Assembly (NCBI GenBank): GCA_050739575.1
Contig: JBOIBN010000002.1
Span: forward strand, 15,371 to 79,370
Origin: JBOIBN01 sp050739575
GTDB taxonomy: Bacteria > Pseudomonadota > Gammaproteobacteria > JAKDMP01
Direction of reading: 5' to 3'
Length of the DNA: 64,000 nt
The translations under genes were made by a program, and so were the position numbers. The notes below the pieces were generated by a model, which saw only the letters and a list, made by a program, of their open reading frames with translations, searched no databases and was not told the origin of the DNA. Shown here piece after piece: positions 55,254-64,000 of the stretch. Every line of letters starts with the position of its first letter. Position 1 is the first letter of the stretch.

Positions 55254-56660
55254 ATGGACAGAGTTCGGAATAGTTTGGCGCTGAGAGGGCGAGAAAGTGC
55301 GCTTGCTCTCCTGCTGCGTATCGCTGATGCCGCTGTATGCATCGGGGCCGGCCTGGGCGCCTTCGTGCTCGGTTTCGGATTGCAAGGCATTCCCGATGCT
55401 TACCAGATTGCGCTGGGCGTTGCCACATTGCTCGTCCTGGTTCTTTTCCCGCTACTGCGGGTTTACGAGATGTACCGCACGCGTTCCATTACCGCGCCTT
55501 CCGCGCGGGTGGTCATGGCTTGGTTAATCGCCATGGCCGCACTCATGGTTCTTGCCGTATTGAGTCACCGGGGAGCGCGCTTTTCCAGGTTATGGCTGCT
55601 TAACTGGACGGGACTCGGCGTAGTGGGCTACGTGGGTTTGCGTCTGAGCGTGTATGCGGCGTTGAGAACGCTGCGTCGCGCCGGACGCAACCTCAAGAAA
55701 GTGGCGTTGGTGGGCGACGGGCCGCTGGCTGGCGAGCTACTGCGCCGGATAACGAAAGAAAGGTGGATGGGATTCAAGATTGTGGAACATTACCGGGAAA
55801 CCGGCGGCAGCTCCGATTTACAAGTGACGGACTCGCCCTTTTCGAAGGCGCTCGTCAAACGCCTGGAGAATCGCGAGGTGGATGAAATATGGATTGCCAC
55901 AACGCTTGAACAGGGCGGTCTGGTAAAAGGCATCTGCACGCTCTCCAGACCTTATGCGACAACGGTACGATACGTGCCGGACCTGAGGGAATTGTTCCTT
56001 TTGGGTCACGGGATCACCGAAATGGCGGGCTTGGCGATGATCGATCTTACGGCAAGCCCGCTCCAGGGGATCAATGGTTTTCTCAAACGATGCGAGGACC
56101 TTGTATTGGCCGGCGCCGCACTTATCCTGGCCTCTCCAGTCATGCTCGCGGTTGCGCTCGGCGTTCGAATCACATCGAGAGGATCCGTCATTTTCAAGCA
56201 GCGACGTCACGGCTGGAACGGGGAGGAAATCAAGATTTACAAGTTCAGGACCATGCGGGTCCATGCAGAAAATGGAGATGTAATTCAGGCGCGCCGAAAC
56301 GACGACCGTATCACCGAGCTTGGACGCTTTTTACGCCGCACCAGTCTTGACGAACTGCCGCAACTCATCAACGTCCTGCAGGGACGCATGTCGCTCGTCG
56401 GACCAAGGCCGCACGCCTGCGAACACAACGAACTGTACCGGGCCCAGATCGAGGGCTACATGTTGCGCCACAAGATGCGCCCCGGCATTACCGGATGGGC
56501 GCAGGTACACGGGCTGCGCGGAGAAACGGACACCTTGGGCAAGATGGAAGATCGGGTGAACTACGACTTGTTCTACATCGAGCATTGGTCGCTGTGGCTC
56601 GACGTGAAGATTCTCCTGCTCACGCTGGTCCGCGGATTCGTGAACCCGAATGCCTACTGA
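55254..56660 (+). CDS. Polyprenyl-phosphate sugar-1-phosphate transferase (WcaJ-like)
   Basis: The 468-residue enzyme starts exopolysaccharide or capsule units by moving a sugar-1-phosphate from a UDP-sugar to undecaprenyl phosphate. It has four N-terminal hydrophobic segments (about 20-140), a CoA-binding-like Rossmann domain (KKVALVGDGPLAGELLRRI), and the C-terminal bacterial sugar transferase domain with FKQRRHGWNGEEIKIYKFRT, LDELPQLINVLQGRMSLVGP and RPHACEHNELY. This layout fits the undecaprenyl-phosphate glucose phosphotransferase class; the exact sugar is not shown. Confidence 0.92.
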   Translation: MDRVRNSLALRGRESALALLLRIADAAVCIGAGLGAFVLGFGLQGIPDAYQIALGVATLLVLVLFPLLRVYEMYRTRSITAPSARVVMAWLIAMAALMVLAVLSHRGARFSRLWLLNWTGLGVVGYVGLRLSVYAALRTLRRAGRNLKKVALVGDGPLAGELLRRITKERWMGFKIVEHYRETGGSSDLQVTDSPFSKALVKRLENREVDEIWIATTLEQGGLVKGICTLSRPYATTVRYVPDLRELFLLGHGITEMAGLAMIDLTASPLQGINGFLKRCEDLVLAGAALILASPVMLAVALGVRITSRGSVIFKQRRHGWNGEEIKIYKFRTMRVHAENGDVIQARRNDDRITELGRFLRRTSLDELPQLINVLQGRMSLVGPRPHACEHNELYRAQIEGYMLRHKMRPGITGWAQVHGLRGETDTLGKMEDRVNYDLFYIEHWSLWLDVKILLLTLVRGFVNPNAY

Positions 56661-56736
56661 CAAGTCTGCGCGAAGGATATCCGACGCCCGTCGATGTGCT
56701 AACATTTTTGGTTATTTAAAATCGCACGTGTCATGA

Positions 56737-58452
56737 ATGAATAAACCAGGTGCTCCGGATTCCGGGAAGGTCCGGGAACTCTACGCAGCGCGTGAAAAAA
56801 ATGACGCGTTGAAGGTGGAAGCCGCCGCGTTACCCGAGTGGACGCTGACCCGGCGTCAGATCTGCGATCTGGAGCTGCTGATGAACGGCGGATTCGCACC
56901 ACTCGGCGGGTTTCTCAATCGCGCCGATTACGAAGGAGTGGTGCACGGCATGCGGCTTGCCTCCGGGGCCTTGTGGCCGATGCCGATCACGCTGGACGTT
57001 CCACAGGAATTCGCCAGACGGTTTTCCGAAGGCGAGCGGATAGCGCTGCGGGATCCCGAAGGGGTTGCGCTTGCGATCCTGACCATCACCGACGTGTGGG
57101 AACCGGACAAGACCGCCGAAGCCGAGGGAGTTTTTGGCACAACCGACAAGGCGCACCCCGCAATACGTTACCTTTTCGACCGTGCCGGATCGGTTTACAT
57201 CGGAGGTGAAGTCCTCGGACTGACAGCGCCCCCCAGCTACGATTTCAAGCACTTGCGCATGACCCCGAATGAATTACGCGAGAAATTTGCTCGGCTCGGC
57301 TGGCGCCGCATTGTCGCCTTTCAGACCCGCAATCCCATGCATCGCGCGCATATGGAATTGACCTTCCGCGCTGCCCGCGAGGCCGAAGCAAATCTCCTCA
57401 TCCAGCCCAGCGTCGGCATGACCAAACCGGGCGATATTGATCACTTCACACGCGTCCGTTGCTACGAACATCTGGTAAAGCACTATCCGGAACAGACCAC
57501 GATGCTTGCACTGCTGCCGCTCGCGATGCGCATGGGCGGGCCGCGCGAGGCCTTATGGCACGCCATGATCCGGCGCAACCACGGGGCCACGCACTTCATT
57601 GTCGGGCGTGATCATGCAGGCCCGGGTAACCGTTCCGACGGCAAGCCGTTTTACGGTCCATACGATGCGCAGAAAATGGTCGACGATCATGCGCACGAGA
57701 TCGGCATCACGATGGTCCCGTTCCGCCAGATGGTGTACGTACGCGAAAGAGCGCAATACGCACCGGAAAACGAGATTGCCGCGGGCGAGTCCGTACTTAA
57801 CATCTCCGGCACCGAGTTCAGGCGCCGCTTGGCTGAAGGGCTCGACATCCCGGAATGGTTTTCCTTCCCAGAGGTGGTGGCCGAACTACGGCGCACCCAC
57901 CCGCCGCTCGATAGGCGCGGCTTTACTGTGTTTTTCACCGGGCTTTCCGGTTCCGGAAAGTCCACTATAGCCAATGCCCTAATGGTGAAACTGCTCGAAC
58001 TCGGCGGCCGACGGGTGACGCTCCTCGACGGCGATCTGGTGCGCAAAAACCTTTCCAGTGAGCTGGGATTCTCAAAGGAGCATCGGGATCTGAACATCCG
58101 GCGCATCGGCTACGTCGCGAGCGAGATCACCAAGCACGGTGGCATCGCGATCTGCGCACCGATCGCGCCCTATGCGGCGACGCGGCGGGCCGTGCGTGAA
58201 ATGATCGAGGCGACCGGCGGCGGTTTCATCGAGGTTTTCATCTCGACACCAATTGAAGTTTGCGAGGAGCGGGATCGCAAGGGATTGTACGCACGCGCAC
58301 GAGCCGGCAAGATCGCGGAATTCACCGGCGTGAGCGATCCCTACGAGTTGCCCGAGAACGCCGAAATCGTGCTCGACACCCGCGGCAACACACCCGACGA
58401 GGCGGCCCAGGACATCATGCTCAAACTGGAGCATCTCGGCTACGTCCGCTGA
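56737..58452 (+). CDS. Bifunctional ATP sulfurylase / APS kinase
   Basis: The 571-residue fusion makes PAPS from sulfate in two steps. The N-terminal two thirds (about 1-385) is the ATP-sulfurylase, with the PAPS-like motif QTRNPMHRAHMELTFRAA and FIVGRDHAGPG. The C-terminal third (about 390-571) is APS kinase: P-loop GLSGSGKST, DGDLVRKNLSSELGFSKEHR and GYVASEITKHGG. Both catalytic sets look complete, so the product is PAPS rather than APS only. The order (sulfurylase then kinase) is the form found in some bacteria and fungi. It overlaps galE by one base, suggesting a joint unit. Confidence 0.93.
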   Translation: MNKPGAPDSGKVRELYAAREKNDALKVEAAALPEWTLTRRQICDLELLMNGGFAPLGGFLNRADYEGVVHGMRLASGALWPMPITLDVPQEFARRFSEGERIALRDPEGVALAILTITDVWEPDKTAEAEGVFGTTDKAHPAIRYLFDRAGSVYIGGEVLGLTAPPSYDFKHLRMTPNELREKFARLGWRRIVAFQTRNPMHRAHMELTFRAAREAEANLLIQPSVGMTKPGDIDHFTRVRCYEHLVKHYPEQTTMLALLPLAMRMGGPREALWHAMIRRNHGATHFIVGRDHAGPGNRSDGKPFYGPYDAQKMVDDHAHEIGITMVPFRQMVYVRERAQYAPENEIAAGESVLNISGTEFRRRLAEGLDIPEWFSFPEVVAELRRTHPPLDRRGFTVFFTGLSGSGKSTIANALMVKLLELGGRRVTLLDGDLVRKNLSSELGFSKEHRDLNIRRIGYVASEITKHGGIAICAPIAPYAATRRAVREMIEATGGGFIEVFISTPIEVCEERDRKGLYARARAGKIAEFTGVSDPYELPENAEIVLDTRGNTPDEAAQDIMLKLEHLGYVR

Positions 58453-59447
58453 TGAAGCTGCTGGTGACCGGCGGCGCGGGCTATATCGGCTCGCACGTGA
58501 CCCGACAACTGGGCGAAGCGGGTCACGAAGTGGTCGTATTCGACAATCTTTCCACCGGCCATGCGCATGCGGTGATCGGGGCCGAACTGGTGGTCGGCGA
58601 TCTCGCCGACACCACCTTGCTCAATGCCTTATTCGAGCGCTATCGCTTCGATGCCGTGCTGCATTTCGCCGCAAGCATCGTCGTGCCCGAATCGGTCGCA
58701 GAGCCGCTCAAATACTATGCCAACAATACACGCAACATGCTGAATCTGCTGGAATGCGTGGCCCGTTTCGATACGCGCCATTTCGTATTCTCGTCGACGG
58801 CGGCAGTGTACGGCATGCCCGACGCGGAACAAGTGAGCGAGCAGGCCTCGCTTGCGCCGATCAATCCCTACGGCGCTTCCAAAGCAATGAGCGAGCGGAT
58901 GCTCGCGGATCTTGCCCGGGCCCGGCCTCTATTGAACTACGTTGCGCTGCGTTATTTCAATGTCGCCGGCGCCGATCCCGCGGGACGCATCGGACAAGAG
59001 ACGCCGGAGGCGACGCATCTGATCAAGGTGGCCTGCCAGGCGGCGCTTGGGCTGCGCGAGGCGGTGGATATTTTCGGCACCGATTATCCGACGCCCGACG
59101 GCACCTGCATCCGCGACTATATCCACGTCGAGGATCTGGCGCGCGCGCATCTCGACGCACTCAAATATCTTGCCGAGGGCGGCGAAAGCGCCGTGCTCAA
59201 CTGCGGCTACGGGCACGGGGCCAGCGTACGCGAAGTGCTCGCGATGGCACGCACCGTGACGGGTGTGGATTTCCCGTTGCGCGAGACGGCGCGACGCGCG
59301 GGCGATCCCGCGCGGTTGGTGGCGGCCAACGAACGCATCCGTGACATGCTCGGTTGGTGCCCGCGCTACGACGACCTTGCGACGATCATTGCCCACGCCT
59401 GGGCCTGGGAACAGCGTCTTGCCGAGCGCGCATCAAAAAAAATCTGA
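58452..59447 (+). CDS. galE: UDP-glucose 4-epimerase
   Basis: The 331-residue short-chain dehydrogenase-fold enzyme interconverts UDP-glucose and UDP-galactose (or related sugars). NAD-binding MKLLVTGGAGYIGSHVTRQL, the catalytic Ser/Thr in FSSTAAVYG and the YxxxK motif INPYGASKAMSE are present, with GTDYPTPDGTCIRDYIHVED typical of GalE. ATG 58452 overlaps the preceding stop by one base (TGATG), so it is translationally coupled to the sulfurylase-kinase gene. It may supply sugars for the polysaccharide started by the upstream transferase. Confidence 0.94.
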   Translation: MKLLVTGGAGYIGSHVTRQLGEAGHEVVVFDNLSTGHAHAVIGAELVVGDLADTTLLNALFERYRFDAVLHFAASIVVPESVAEPLKYYANNTRNMLNLLECVARFDTRHFVFSSTAAVYGMPDAEQVSEQASLAPINPYGASKAMSERMLADLARARPLLNYVALRYFNVAGADPAGRIGQETPEATHLIKVACQAALGLREAVDIFGTDYPTPDGTCIRDYIHVEDLARAHLDALKYLAEGGESAVLNCGYGHGASVREVLAMARTVTGVDFPLRETARRAGDPARLVAANERIRDMLGWCPRYDDLATIIAHAWAWEQRLAERASKKI

Positions 59448-59454
59448 CTATAAA

Positions 59455-59490
59455 GCCCGGACGCCCCTTGTAACGGGGCACCGTCTGGGC
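59455..59490 (+). terminator. Long hairpin after galE
   Basis: An inner 5-bp stem (59463-59467 with 59475-59479) and an outer 8-bp stem (59455-59462 with 59483-59490, one G-T pair) make a long stem with a 3-base bulge, starting 7 bases after galE. No T run follows on the plus strand. It may end galE or protect the next mRNA. Confidence 0.45.
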
Positions 59491-59523
59491 CAAGCTGAAC
59501 GCGGTCGTATAAGGAGTACGGAA

Positions 59524-59937
59524 ATGGCAAAGATATGGGTCATGGTCGGCGATAACTCTCGTGCGCGGATGTTCCTCACCAACCGGGCGGCACCGCTGGA
59601 AGAGAAGGAGGATTACCTGCCCCCCGTTAGCCAGGGCCGTGAAAAGGAGCCGTTCACTGATCGCTCGGGACACGTCCAGCACGGCACGGACGGCGGACGC
59701 GATCCTAGGGTCGAGGCGGAACGCCGCTTCGCGCGGTCGATCGCCGAACGCTTGCGCGCGGCCCGATTGTCAGGGGAATATGAGCGCCTGTTCCTGGTGG
59801 CGCCGCCCGATTTTCTCGGCGAGCTGCGCCACGCGCTTGACGCGCAGACCCGCGAGGCGGTGGTGGGCGAAATGGCGAAGAACCTGTCCCGCCTGCGGCC
59901 GGAGGAAATACGCACCCACCTGCCGGAACTGCTTTGA
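59524..59937 (+). CDS. Host attachment family protein (PF10116 type)
   Basis: The 137-residue protein matches the family named 'protein required for attachment to host cells': MAKIWVMVGDNSRARMF at the start, REKEPFTDRSGHVQHGTDG as the central loop and FLVAPPDFLGELRHALD at the end. The family belongs to a fold related to eRF1 domain 1 and its molecular role is not established; the name comes from one plant-associated bacterium and should not be read as function. Start ATG 59524 follows AAGGAG. It stands alone between galE and miaB. Confidence 0.85.
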   Translation: MAKIWVMVGDNSRARMFLTNRAAPLEEKEDYLPPVSQGREKEPFTDRSGHVQHGTDGGRDPRVEAERRFARSIAERLRAARLSGEYERLFLVAPPDFLGELRHALDAQTREAVVGEMAKNLSRLRPEEIRTHLPELL

Positions 59938-60008
59938 GGCGCTGCAAACGTCTTGAAGCCTTACAATAAGCCCGTCGGGCCGATGCAGAGTGCCGTGCGC
60001 GGGGAGCG

Positions 60009-61358
60009 ATGACCAAGCGGGTTTACGTCCAAACCTGGGGTTGCCAGATGAACGAGTACGACTCCAGCAAGATGCTGGACGTGCTCGCGGTACAAGCCGG
60101 CTACGAGGCGGTGCCTACGCCCGAAGAGGCGGATCTCATCCTGCTCAACACCTGTTCGGTGCGCGAGAAGGCACAGGAGAAGGTTTTTTCCCAGCTCGGC
60201 CAATGGCGCCCGTTGAAGACATCTCGTCCCGATCTGGTGATCGGCGTCGGTGGCTGCGTCGCGAGCCAGGAAGGCGAAGCGCTGGTGCGGCGTGCCCCGT
60301 TCGTGGACCTGGTATTCGGCCCGCAGACTCTGCACCGTCTCCCGGCGATGCTTGCCGAGCACGCGGCGAGCGGCCATGCCGTGGTGGACATTTCGTTTCC
60401 GGAGATCGAGAAGTTCGATTGTCTGCCCGCGCCGCGCGCCGAAGGTCCCACGGCCTTCGTCTCGGTGATGGAGGGGTGCAGCAAGTATTGCAGCTTCTGC
60501 GTGGTGCCTTATACGCGGGGCGAGGAGGTAAGCCGCCCGTTTGACGACGTCATCGTGGAGACCTACGAACTAGCCGAGCAGGGCGTGCGCGAGGTAACCT
60601 TCCTTGGCCAAAACGTGAACGCCTACCGCGGGCGACGCCACGATGGCGGCCTCGCCGATCTTGCAAGCCTGATCCATTACACGGCAGCAATAGCTGGAAT
60701 CGAGCGGATCCGCTTTACGACTTCCCATCCGGTCGAATTCAACGAACGTCTCGTGCGCGCCTACGCCGAGGAAGAAAAACTGGCCGCGCACCTGCACCTG
60801 CCCGTGCAAAGCGGGTCGGACCGCGTTCTCACCGCGATGAAGCGTGGTCACACGGCATTGGAATACAAATCCAAACTGAGAAGGCTGCGTGCGGCGCGCC
60901 CGGACGTTGTAATCACTTCGGATTTCATCGTCGGCTTTCCCGGCGAAACCGAAAGCGATTTCGAACAAACCCTGCACCTCGTCGAGGATTGCGGACTCGA
61001 TCAATCCTTCAGCTTTCTCTACAGCCCGCGGCCCGGCACGCCGGCCGCGAACATTCGCGATGAAACGCCGACCGAAACAAAGCACGAACGTTTGCACCGT
61101 CTGCAGGAAAAACTCACGGCGCAAGGGCGTGCGATCAGTGTAGCGATGGTCGGGACGACGCAGCGGGTGCTGATTGAAAAGCCGAGCGTGAAGAATCCGC
61201 GCGAACTCGCCGGACGCACGGAAAACAATCGCTGGGTGAATTTTCCGGGGCCGGCGGAATTGATCGGTCGTTTCGCCGACGTCGCGATCACCCAGGCGCT
61301 CGCCAATTCGCTGCGCGGACGTTTGGCGCAACCGGAGATCGTCGCCCGTCGTGCCTAA
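60009..61358 (+). CDS. miaB: tRNA-2-methylthio-N6-dimethylallyladenosine synthase
   Basis: The 449-residue radical-SAM methylthiotransferase modifies A37 of tRNAs reading UNN codons. Three N-terminal cysteines (WGCQMNEYDS, NTCSVREKAQ, GGCVASQEGE) bind the second cluster, and EGCSKYCSFCVVPYTRG holds the radical-SAM CxxxCxxC. A C-terminal TRAM domain (about 375-440) ends with VLIEKPSVKNP and WVNFPGPAELIG. It leads the miaB-phoH-ybeY-corC-lnt cluster seen across gammaproteobacteria. GTG 61351 of phoH overlaps its 3' end. Confidence 0.97.
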   Translation: MTKRVYVQTWGCQMNEYDSSKMLDVLAVQAGYEAVPTPEEADLILLNTCSVREKAQEKVFSQLGQWRPLKTSRPDLVIGVGGCVASQEGEALVRRAPFVDLVFGPQTLHRLPAMLAEHAASGHAVVDISFPEIEKFDCLPAPRAEGPTAFVSVMEGCSKYCSFCVVPYTRGEEVSRPFDDVIVETYELAEQGVREVTFLGQNVNAYRGRRHDGGLADLASLIHYTAAIAGIERIRFTTSHPVEFNERLVRAYAEEEKLAAHLHLPVQSGSDRVLTAMKRGHTALEYKSKLRRLRAARPDVVITSDFIVGFPGETESDFEQTLHLVEDCGLDQSFSFLYSPRPGTPAANIRDETPTETKHERLHRLQEKLTAQGRAISVAMVGTTQRVLIEKPSVKNPRELAGRTENNRWVNFPGPAELIGRFADVAITQALANSLRGRLAQPEIVARRA

Positions 61359-62331
61359 GCCGCTGCCCGCCGCGCCGGAAATCGCCTCCGGCAGCGAGAT
61401 CGTACTCGAACCGGACGACAAGTCGAGGCTGGCGGCACTCTGCGGCCCCTTCGATGAACACTTGCGCCTGATCGAGGAAACCTTCGGCGTCGCGCTGGCC
61501 AATCGCGGCGCACGCTTCCGGATTCAGGGTGCGGCGGGCGCCGCGGCACAGGCGATGGCAGCGCTGCGCAAACTCTACGCCGCAACCGCTACGGGCAGCC
61601 TGGATCGTCCTGCAGTCGAGGCGATTTTGACCGCGGACAGTGGAGAACTCGCGGCCGGACGCGGGGCAGGCGGTGTGCGTACGCACCGGCGCAGCGTCAA
61701 GCCGCGCGGACCGCGCCAGAGCGGCTACGTCGCCGCCATGCGCACCCACGATCTGACCTTCGGCATCGGTCCCGCCGGCACCGGCAAAACCTATCTTGCC
61801 GTGGCCTGCGCGGTGGAGGCACTGGAAGCGGAAGCGGTGCGCCGTCTGGTTCTCGTTCGTCCCGCGGTGGAGGCGGGCGAGCGTCTGGGCTTTCTTCCCG
61901 GCGATCTCGCTCAGAAGGTTGATCCCTATCTGCGCCCGATTTACGATGCACTTTACGAACTCACCGGGTTCGAACGCGTCGAGCGGCTGATCGAGCGCGG
62001 CGTGATCGAAATCGCACCGCTCGCGTACATGCGTGGGCGCACACTCAACGAGGCATTCATTATTCTGGACGAAGCACAGAACGCAACCGTGGAGCAGATG
62101 CGCATGTTCCTCACCCGCATCGGCTTCGGCTCGCAAGCCGTGGTTACGGGCGACGTCACCCAGAGCGATCTGCCGGCGCATACTCGTCCCGGACTCAAGC
62201 ACGCGGCGGCGGTATTGAAGGACATCCCGGGCATCGCGTTCACGTTTTTCACCGCGAAGGATGTGATCCGTCACCCGCTGGTAGCCGAGATCGTTTCCGC
62301 CTACGAACGGCACGACCCCGATGCGGACTGA
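61351..62331 (+). CDS. PhoH-like ATPase (YbeZ)
   Basis: The 326-residue protein carries a P-loop in IGPAGTGKTYLAVACAVEAL and a Walker B in EAFIILDEAQNATVEQM, the PhoH-like family. The N-terminal 110 residues form an RNA-binding KH-like domain typical of YbeZ. It works with YbeY in 16S rRNA maturation and ribosome quality control. The start is GTG 61351, overlapping miaB by 8 bases, and the stop overlaps ybeY by 11 bases. Confidence 0.93.
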   Translation: MPKPLPAAPEIASGSEIVLEPDDKSRLAALCGPFDEHLRLIEETFGVALANRGARFRIQGAAGAAAQAMAALRKLYAATATGSLDRPAVEAILTADSGELAAGRGAGGVRTHRRSVKPRGPRQSGYVAAMRTHDLTFGIGPAGTGKTYLAVACAVEALEAEAVRRLVLVRPAVEAGERLGFLPGDLAQKVDPYLRPIYDALYELTGFERVERLIERGVIEIAPLAYMRGRTLNEAFIILDEAQNATVEQMRMFLTRIGFGSQAVVTGDVTQSDLPAHTRPGLKHAAAVLKDIPGIAFTFFTAKDVIRHPLVAEIVSAYERHDPDAD

Positions 62332-62782
62332 GCGCATCGGCGTGCAGTATGCCAGCGGGCGGCGCGGGGTACCCGCGCCCGGTTCACTTCGGCGCTGGGC
62401 GTCACTTGCGCTCGGAACCGCCCGCGGCGCTGTAACGATCCGCATCGTCGGCGGCACGGAGAGCGCGCGGCTCAATCGCCGCTACCGTGGTCGCCCGCGG
62501 GCGACCAATGTGCTTTCCTTTCCCGCACCCGCGTTGCCCGATGGGAGCCGTCCGTTGCTCGGCGATCTCGCCATCGCCGCACCGGTCGTCGCCCGCGAAG
62601 CGGCGGCCCAGGGCAAGCCCCTGCGTGCACATTGGGCGCATCTGGTGATCCACGGCTGTCTGCATCTCGTCGGCTATGATCATGTAAACGCCGCCGAGGC
62701 AAGCGTGATGGAAACAAGGGAACGCCGCCTGCTCGCGCGACTCGGGTTTCCCGATCCTTACGACGTTCCATCCCATGAGTGA
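62321..62782 (+). CDS. ybeY: Endoribonuclease YbeY
   Basis: The 153-residue zinc-dependent ribonuclease processes 16S rRNA 3' ends. The metal motif HLVIHGCLHLVGYDH (H-G-x-L-H-L-x-G-Y-D-H) lies near residue 107 and an upstream ATNVLSFPAP segment is conserved. It overlaps phoH at the start and corC at the end, so the four genes are tightly coupled. An Arg-rich N-terminal region (about 1-30) is typical. Confidence 0.95.
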   Translation: MRTERIGVQYASGRRGVPAPGSLRRWASLALGTARGAVTIRIVGGTESARLNRRYRGRPRATNVLSFPAPALPDGSRPLLGDLAIAAPVVAREAAAQGKPLRAHWAHLVIHGCLHLVGYDHVNAAEASVMETRERRLLARLGFPDPYDVPSHE

Positions 62783-63653
62783 AGGCGACCCGCGAAGTAG
62801 CGCCGGTCCAGGCTGGTTCGAGCGTCTCTCGCACGCGTTCGGGAGCGAGCCGCGCGATCTCGAGCAGCTGATCGAAATTCTCGACGACGCCGCTGCGCGC
62901 GAGATTATCGACGAGGCAACACGCCGCATGATCTTCGGCGTGCTCGAAGTGGTGCGCCTGCAAGTGCGCGACGTGATGATTCCGCGCGCGCAGATGGTCG
63001 TGGTGGAACACGACGCGGAGCTGCGAACGCTGCTCCCGATCGTGGTCGACTCCGGCCATTCGCGCTTCCCGGTGGTCGGTGAAAGCCGCGACGAGATCGT
63101 CGGTCTGCTCCTCGCCAAGGATCTTCTTCGCCATATCGCGCAAAACGGAATGGAAGGATTCAAGATCGGCGACTACCTCCGTCCCGCGCCGCACATTCCC
63201 GAATCGAAACGGCTCGGCGTCCTGCTTTCCGAGTTTCGCGCGGATCGAAATCATCTGGCCATCGTGGCGGATGAATATGGCGGCGTCGCCGGGTTAATCA
63301 CGATCGAGGATGTGCTCGAACAAATCGTCGGCGACATAGACGACGAGTTCGACATCGAGGACGAGGAACCCATTGTCACGCACGACGATCGGCATTACTC
63401 GGTGAATGCGCTGCTGCCGATCGAGGATTTCAACGAGCGCTTCGGCACCGCGTTCAGCGACGAGGAATTCGATACCATCGGCGGTCTCGTCGTGCACGAA
63501 CTCGGCCACCTGCCGCGCCCGGGCGAACGTGCACGAATCGGCGACTTCGCGTTTCGCGTGAGCAGAGCCGATCGCCGCCGCGTGCATTGGCTCGAGGTGG
63601 CGCGCGCCGACGATGCGGCCACTCCTTCGCAGCCGGCGCCCGGGCCGGCATGA
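62775..63653 (+). CDS. CBS-domain protein CorC/YbeX
   Basis: The 292-residue cytoplasmic protein has a pair of CBS domains (about 60-185, with VRDVMIPRAQMVVVEHDAEL and IVADEYGGVAGLITIEDVLE) and a C-terminal CorC_HlyC transporter-associated domain (about 200-280, ending HELGHLPRPGERARIGDFAF). CBS pairs bind adenosyl ligands. Homologues are linked to magnesium and cobalt efflux and, in E. coli, to ribosome function. It overlaps ybeY and lnt, so it belongs to that operon. Confidence 0.92.
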   Translation: MSEGDPRSSAGPGWFERLSHAFGSEPRDLEQLIEILDDAAAREIIDEATRRMIFGVLEVVRLQVRDVMIPRAQMVVVEHDAELRTLLPIVVDSGHSRFPVVGESRDEIVGLLLAKDLLRHIAQNGMEGFKIGDYLRPAPHIPESKRLGVLLSEFRADRNHLAIVADEYGGVAGLITIEDVLEQIVGDIDDEFDIEDEEPIVTHDDRHYSVNALLPIEDFNERFGTAFSDEEFDTIGGLVVHELGHLPRPGERARIGDFAFRVSRADRRRVHWLEVARADDAATPSQPAPGPA

Positions 63654-64000
63654 TCGACACCGTCGCGGAGCGGCACGCCGCTCGCCCGCGGCTGTCGCCC
63701 GCGGGCTGGTATGGTGAAATCGCAGCGGCCATCGTCGGGGGCGCGAGTGTGCTGGCCTTCGCTCCCTTTGGAATCTGGCCGCTGGCGATCCTTTGTCCCG
63801 CCATCCTTGCCGCATTGTGGATCGGCGTATCGCCGCGCCGTGCCTTCCTGCGCGGGCTGCTCTATGGACTCGTCGAGTTTCTCGCCGGCATCTACTGGAT
63901 TTACACCGCAGTTTCGGTGGTGGGCGGCGCGCCGATCTGGCTCGGCCTTCTGCTCTACCTTGCACTCTCGCTCGCCTGCGCCGTCTTTCCCGGCATCGTC
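63650..64000 (+). CDS. lnt: Apolipoprotein N-acyltransferase (3' end outside window)
   Basis: The first 117 residues are seen, from ATG 63650 overlapping the corC stop by 4 bases. They contain several hydrophobic membrane segments (for example AAAIVGGASVLAFAPFGIWP, the conserved first-helix motif APFGIWP of Lnt) and the GIYWIYTAVSVVGGAP block of the family. The nitrilase-type catalytic domain, which transfers the third acyl chain to lipoproteins, would lie beyond the window. Gene order supports the call. Confidence 0.92.
   Translation, partial: MIDTVAERHAARPRLSPAGWYGEIAAAIVGGASVLAFAPFGIWPLAILCPAILAALWIGVSPRRAFLRGLLYGLVEFLAGIYWIYTAVSVVGGAPIWLGLLLYLALSLACAVFPGIV

Overview
The window reads as a moderately GC-rich gammaproteobacterial chromosome. 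The evidence is gene order: dapC-dapD-dapE, glnD-map facing rpsB-tsf-pyrH-frr-uppS-cdsA-dxr-rseP-bamA-skp-lpxD-fabZ-lpxA-lpxB-rnhB-dnaE-accA-tilS, and miaB-phoH-ybeY-corC-lnt. The lipid A, BamA, Skp and TolC genes show a Gram-negative envelope. I cannot name the genus. No rRNA or tRNA gene was recognised, and no CRISPR array, insertion sequence or integrase; the only stable RNA gene seen is ssrA.

Layout. 1-6 kb: tail of a DUF3313 lipoprotein, then a complete RND efflux operon (adaptor, pump, TolC-like channel). 6-8.6 kb: a methyltransferase, a small gene remnant, an EF-hand secreted protein and a NYN-domain RNase-like protein. 8.6-15 kb: an accessory defence region on the minus strand: a type I restriction system (hsdM broken by an internal deletion and frameshift, hsdS, hsdR) with a PIN/Phd toxin-antitoxin pair and an orphan antitoxin between hsdS and hsdR. 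15.0-15.7 kb: ssrA (tmRNA), interrupted in its T-loop by a 257-nt group I intron; this is the most striking object in the window. 15.7-17.1 kb: a phage-type lysozyme whose start codon appears to be AUA, then bfr and bfd under a Fur-box-like site.

17.1-45 kb is core housekeeping: lysine/diaminopimelate synthesis, PII uridylylation, methionine aminopeptidase, translation factors (S2 with a disordered 100-residue tail), isoprenoid, phospholipid and lipid A synthesis, outer-membrane assembly (with two tandem fabZ genes), replication polymerase, and the first fatty-acid step. 45-55 kb holds an acetyl-CoA synthetase behind a leader with three hairpins, a secreted protein with an internal repeat, the Prc protease, GTP-type PEP carboxykinase, a YoaA-type helicase and tsaB. 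55-59.5 kb joins a polyprenyl-phosphate sugar transferase, a fused ATP sulfurylase/APS kinase and galE. 59.5-64 kb holds a host-attachment-family protein and the miaB-phoH-ybeY-corC-lnt series, with lnt cut by the window end.

Functionally, the centre of the window builds the envelope: uppS, cdsA and dxr supply lipid precursors, fabZ/lpxD/lpxA/lpxB make lipid A, and bamA/skp/rseP handle outer-membrane proteins and their stress response. Coordinates given for starts are my choices from Shine-Dalgarno position, family N-termini and overlaps; where a start is doubtful the entry says so.
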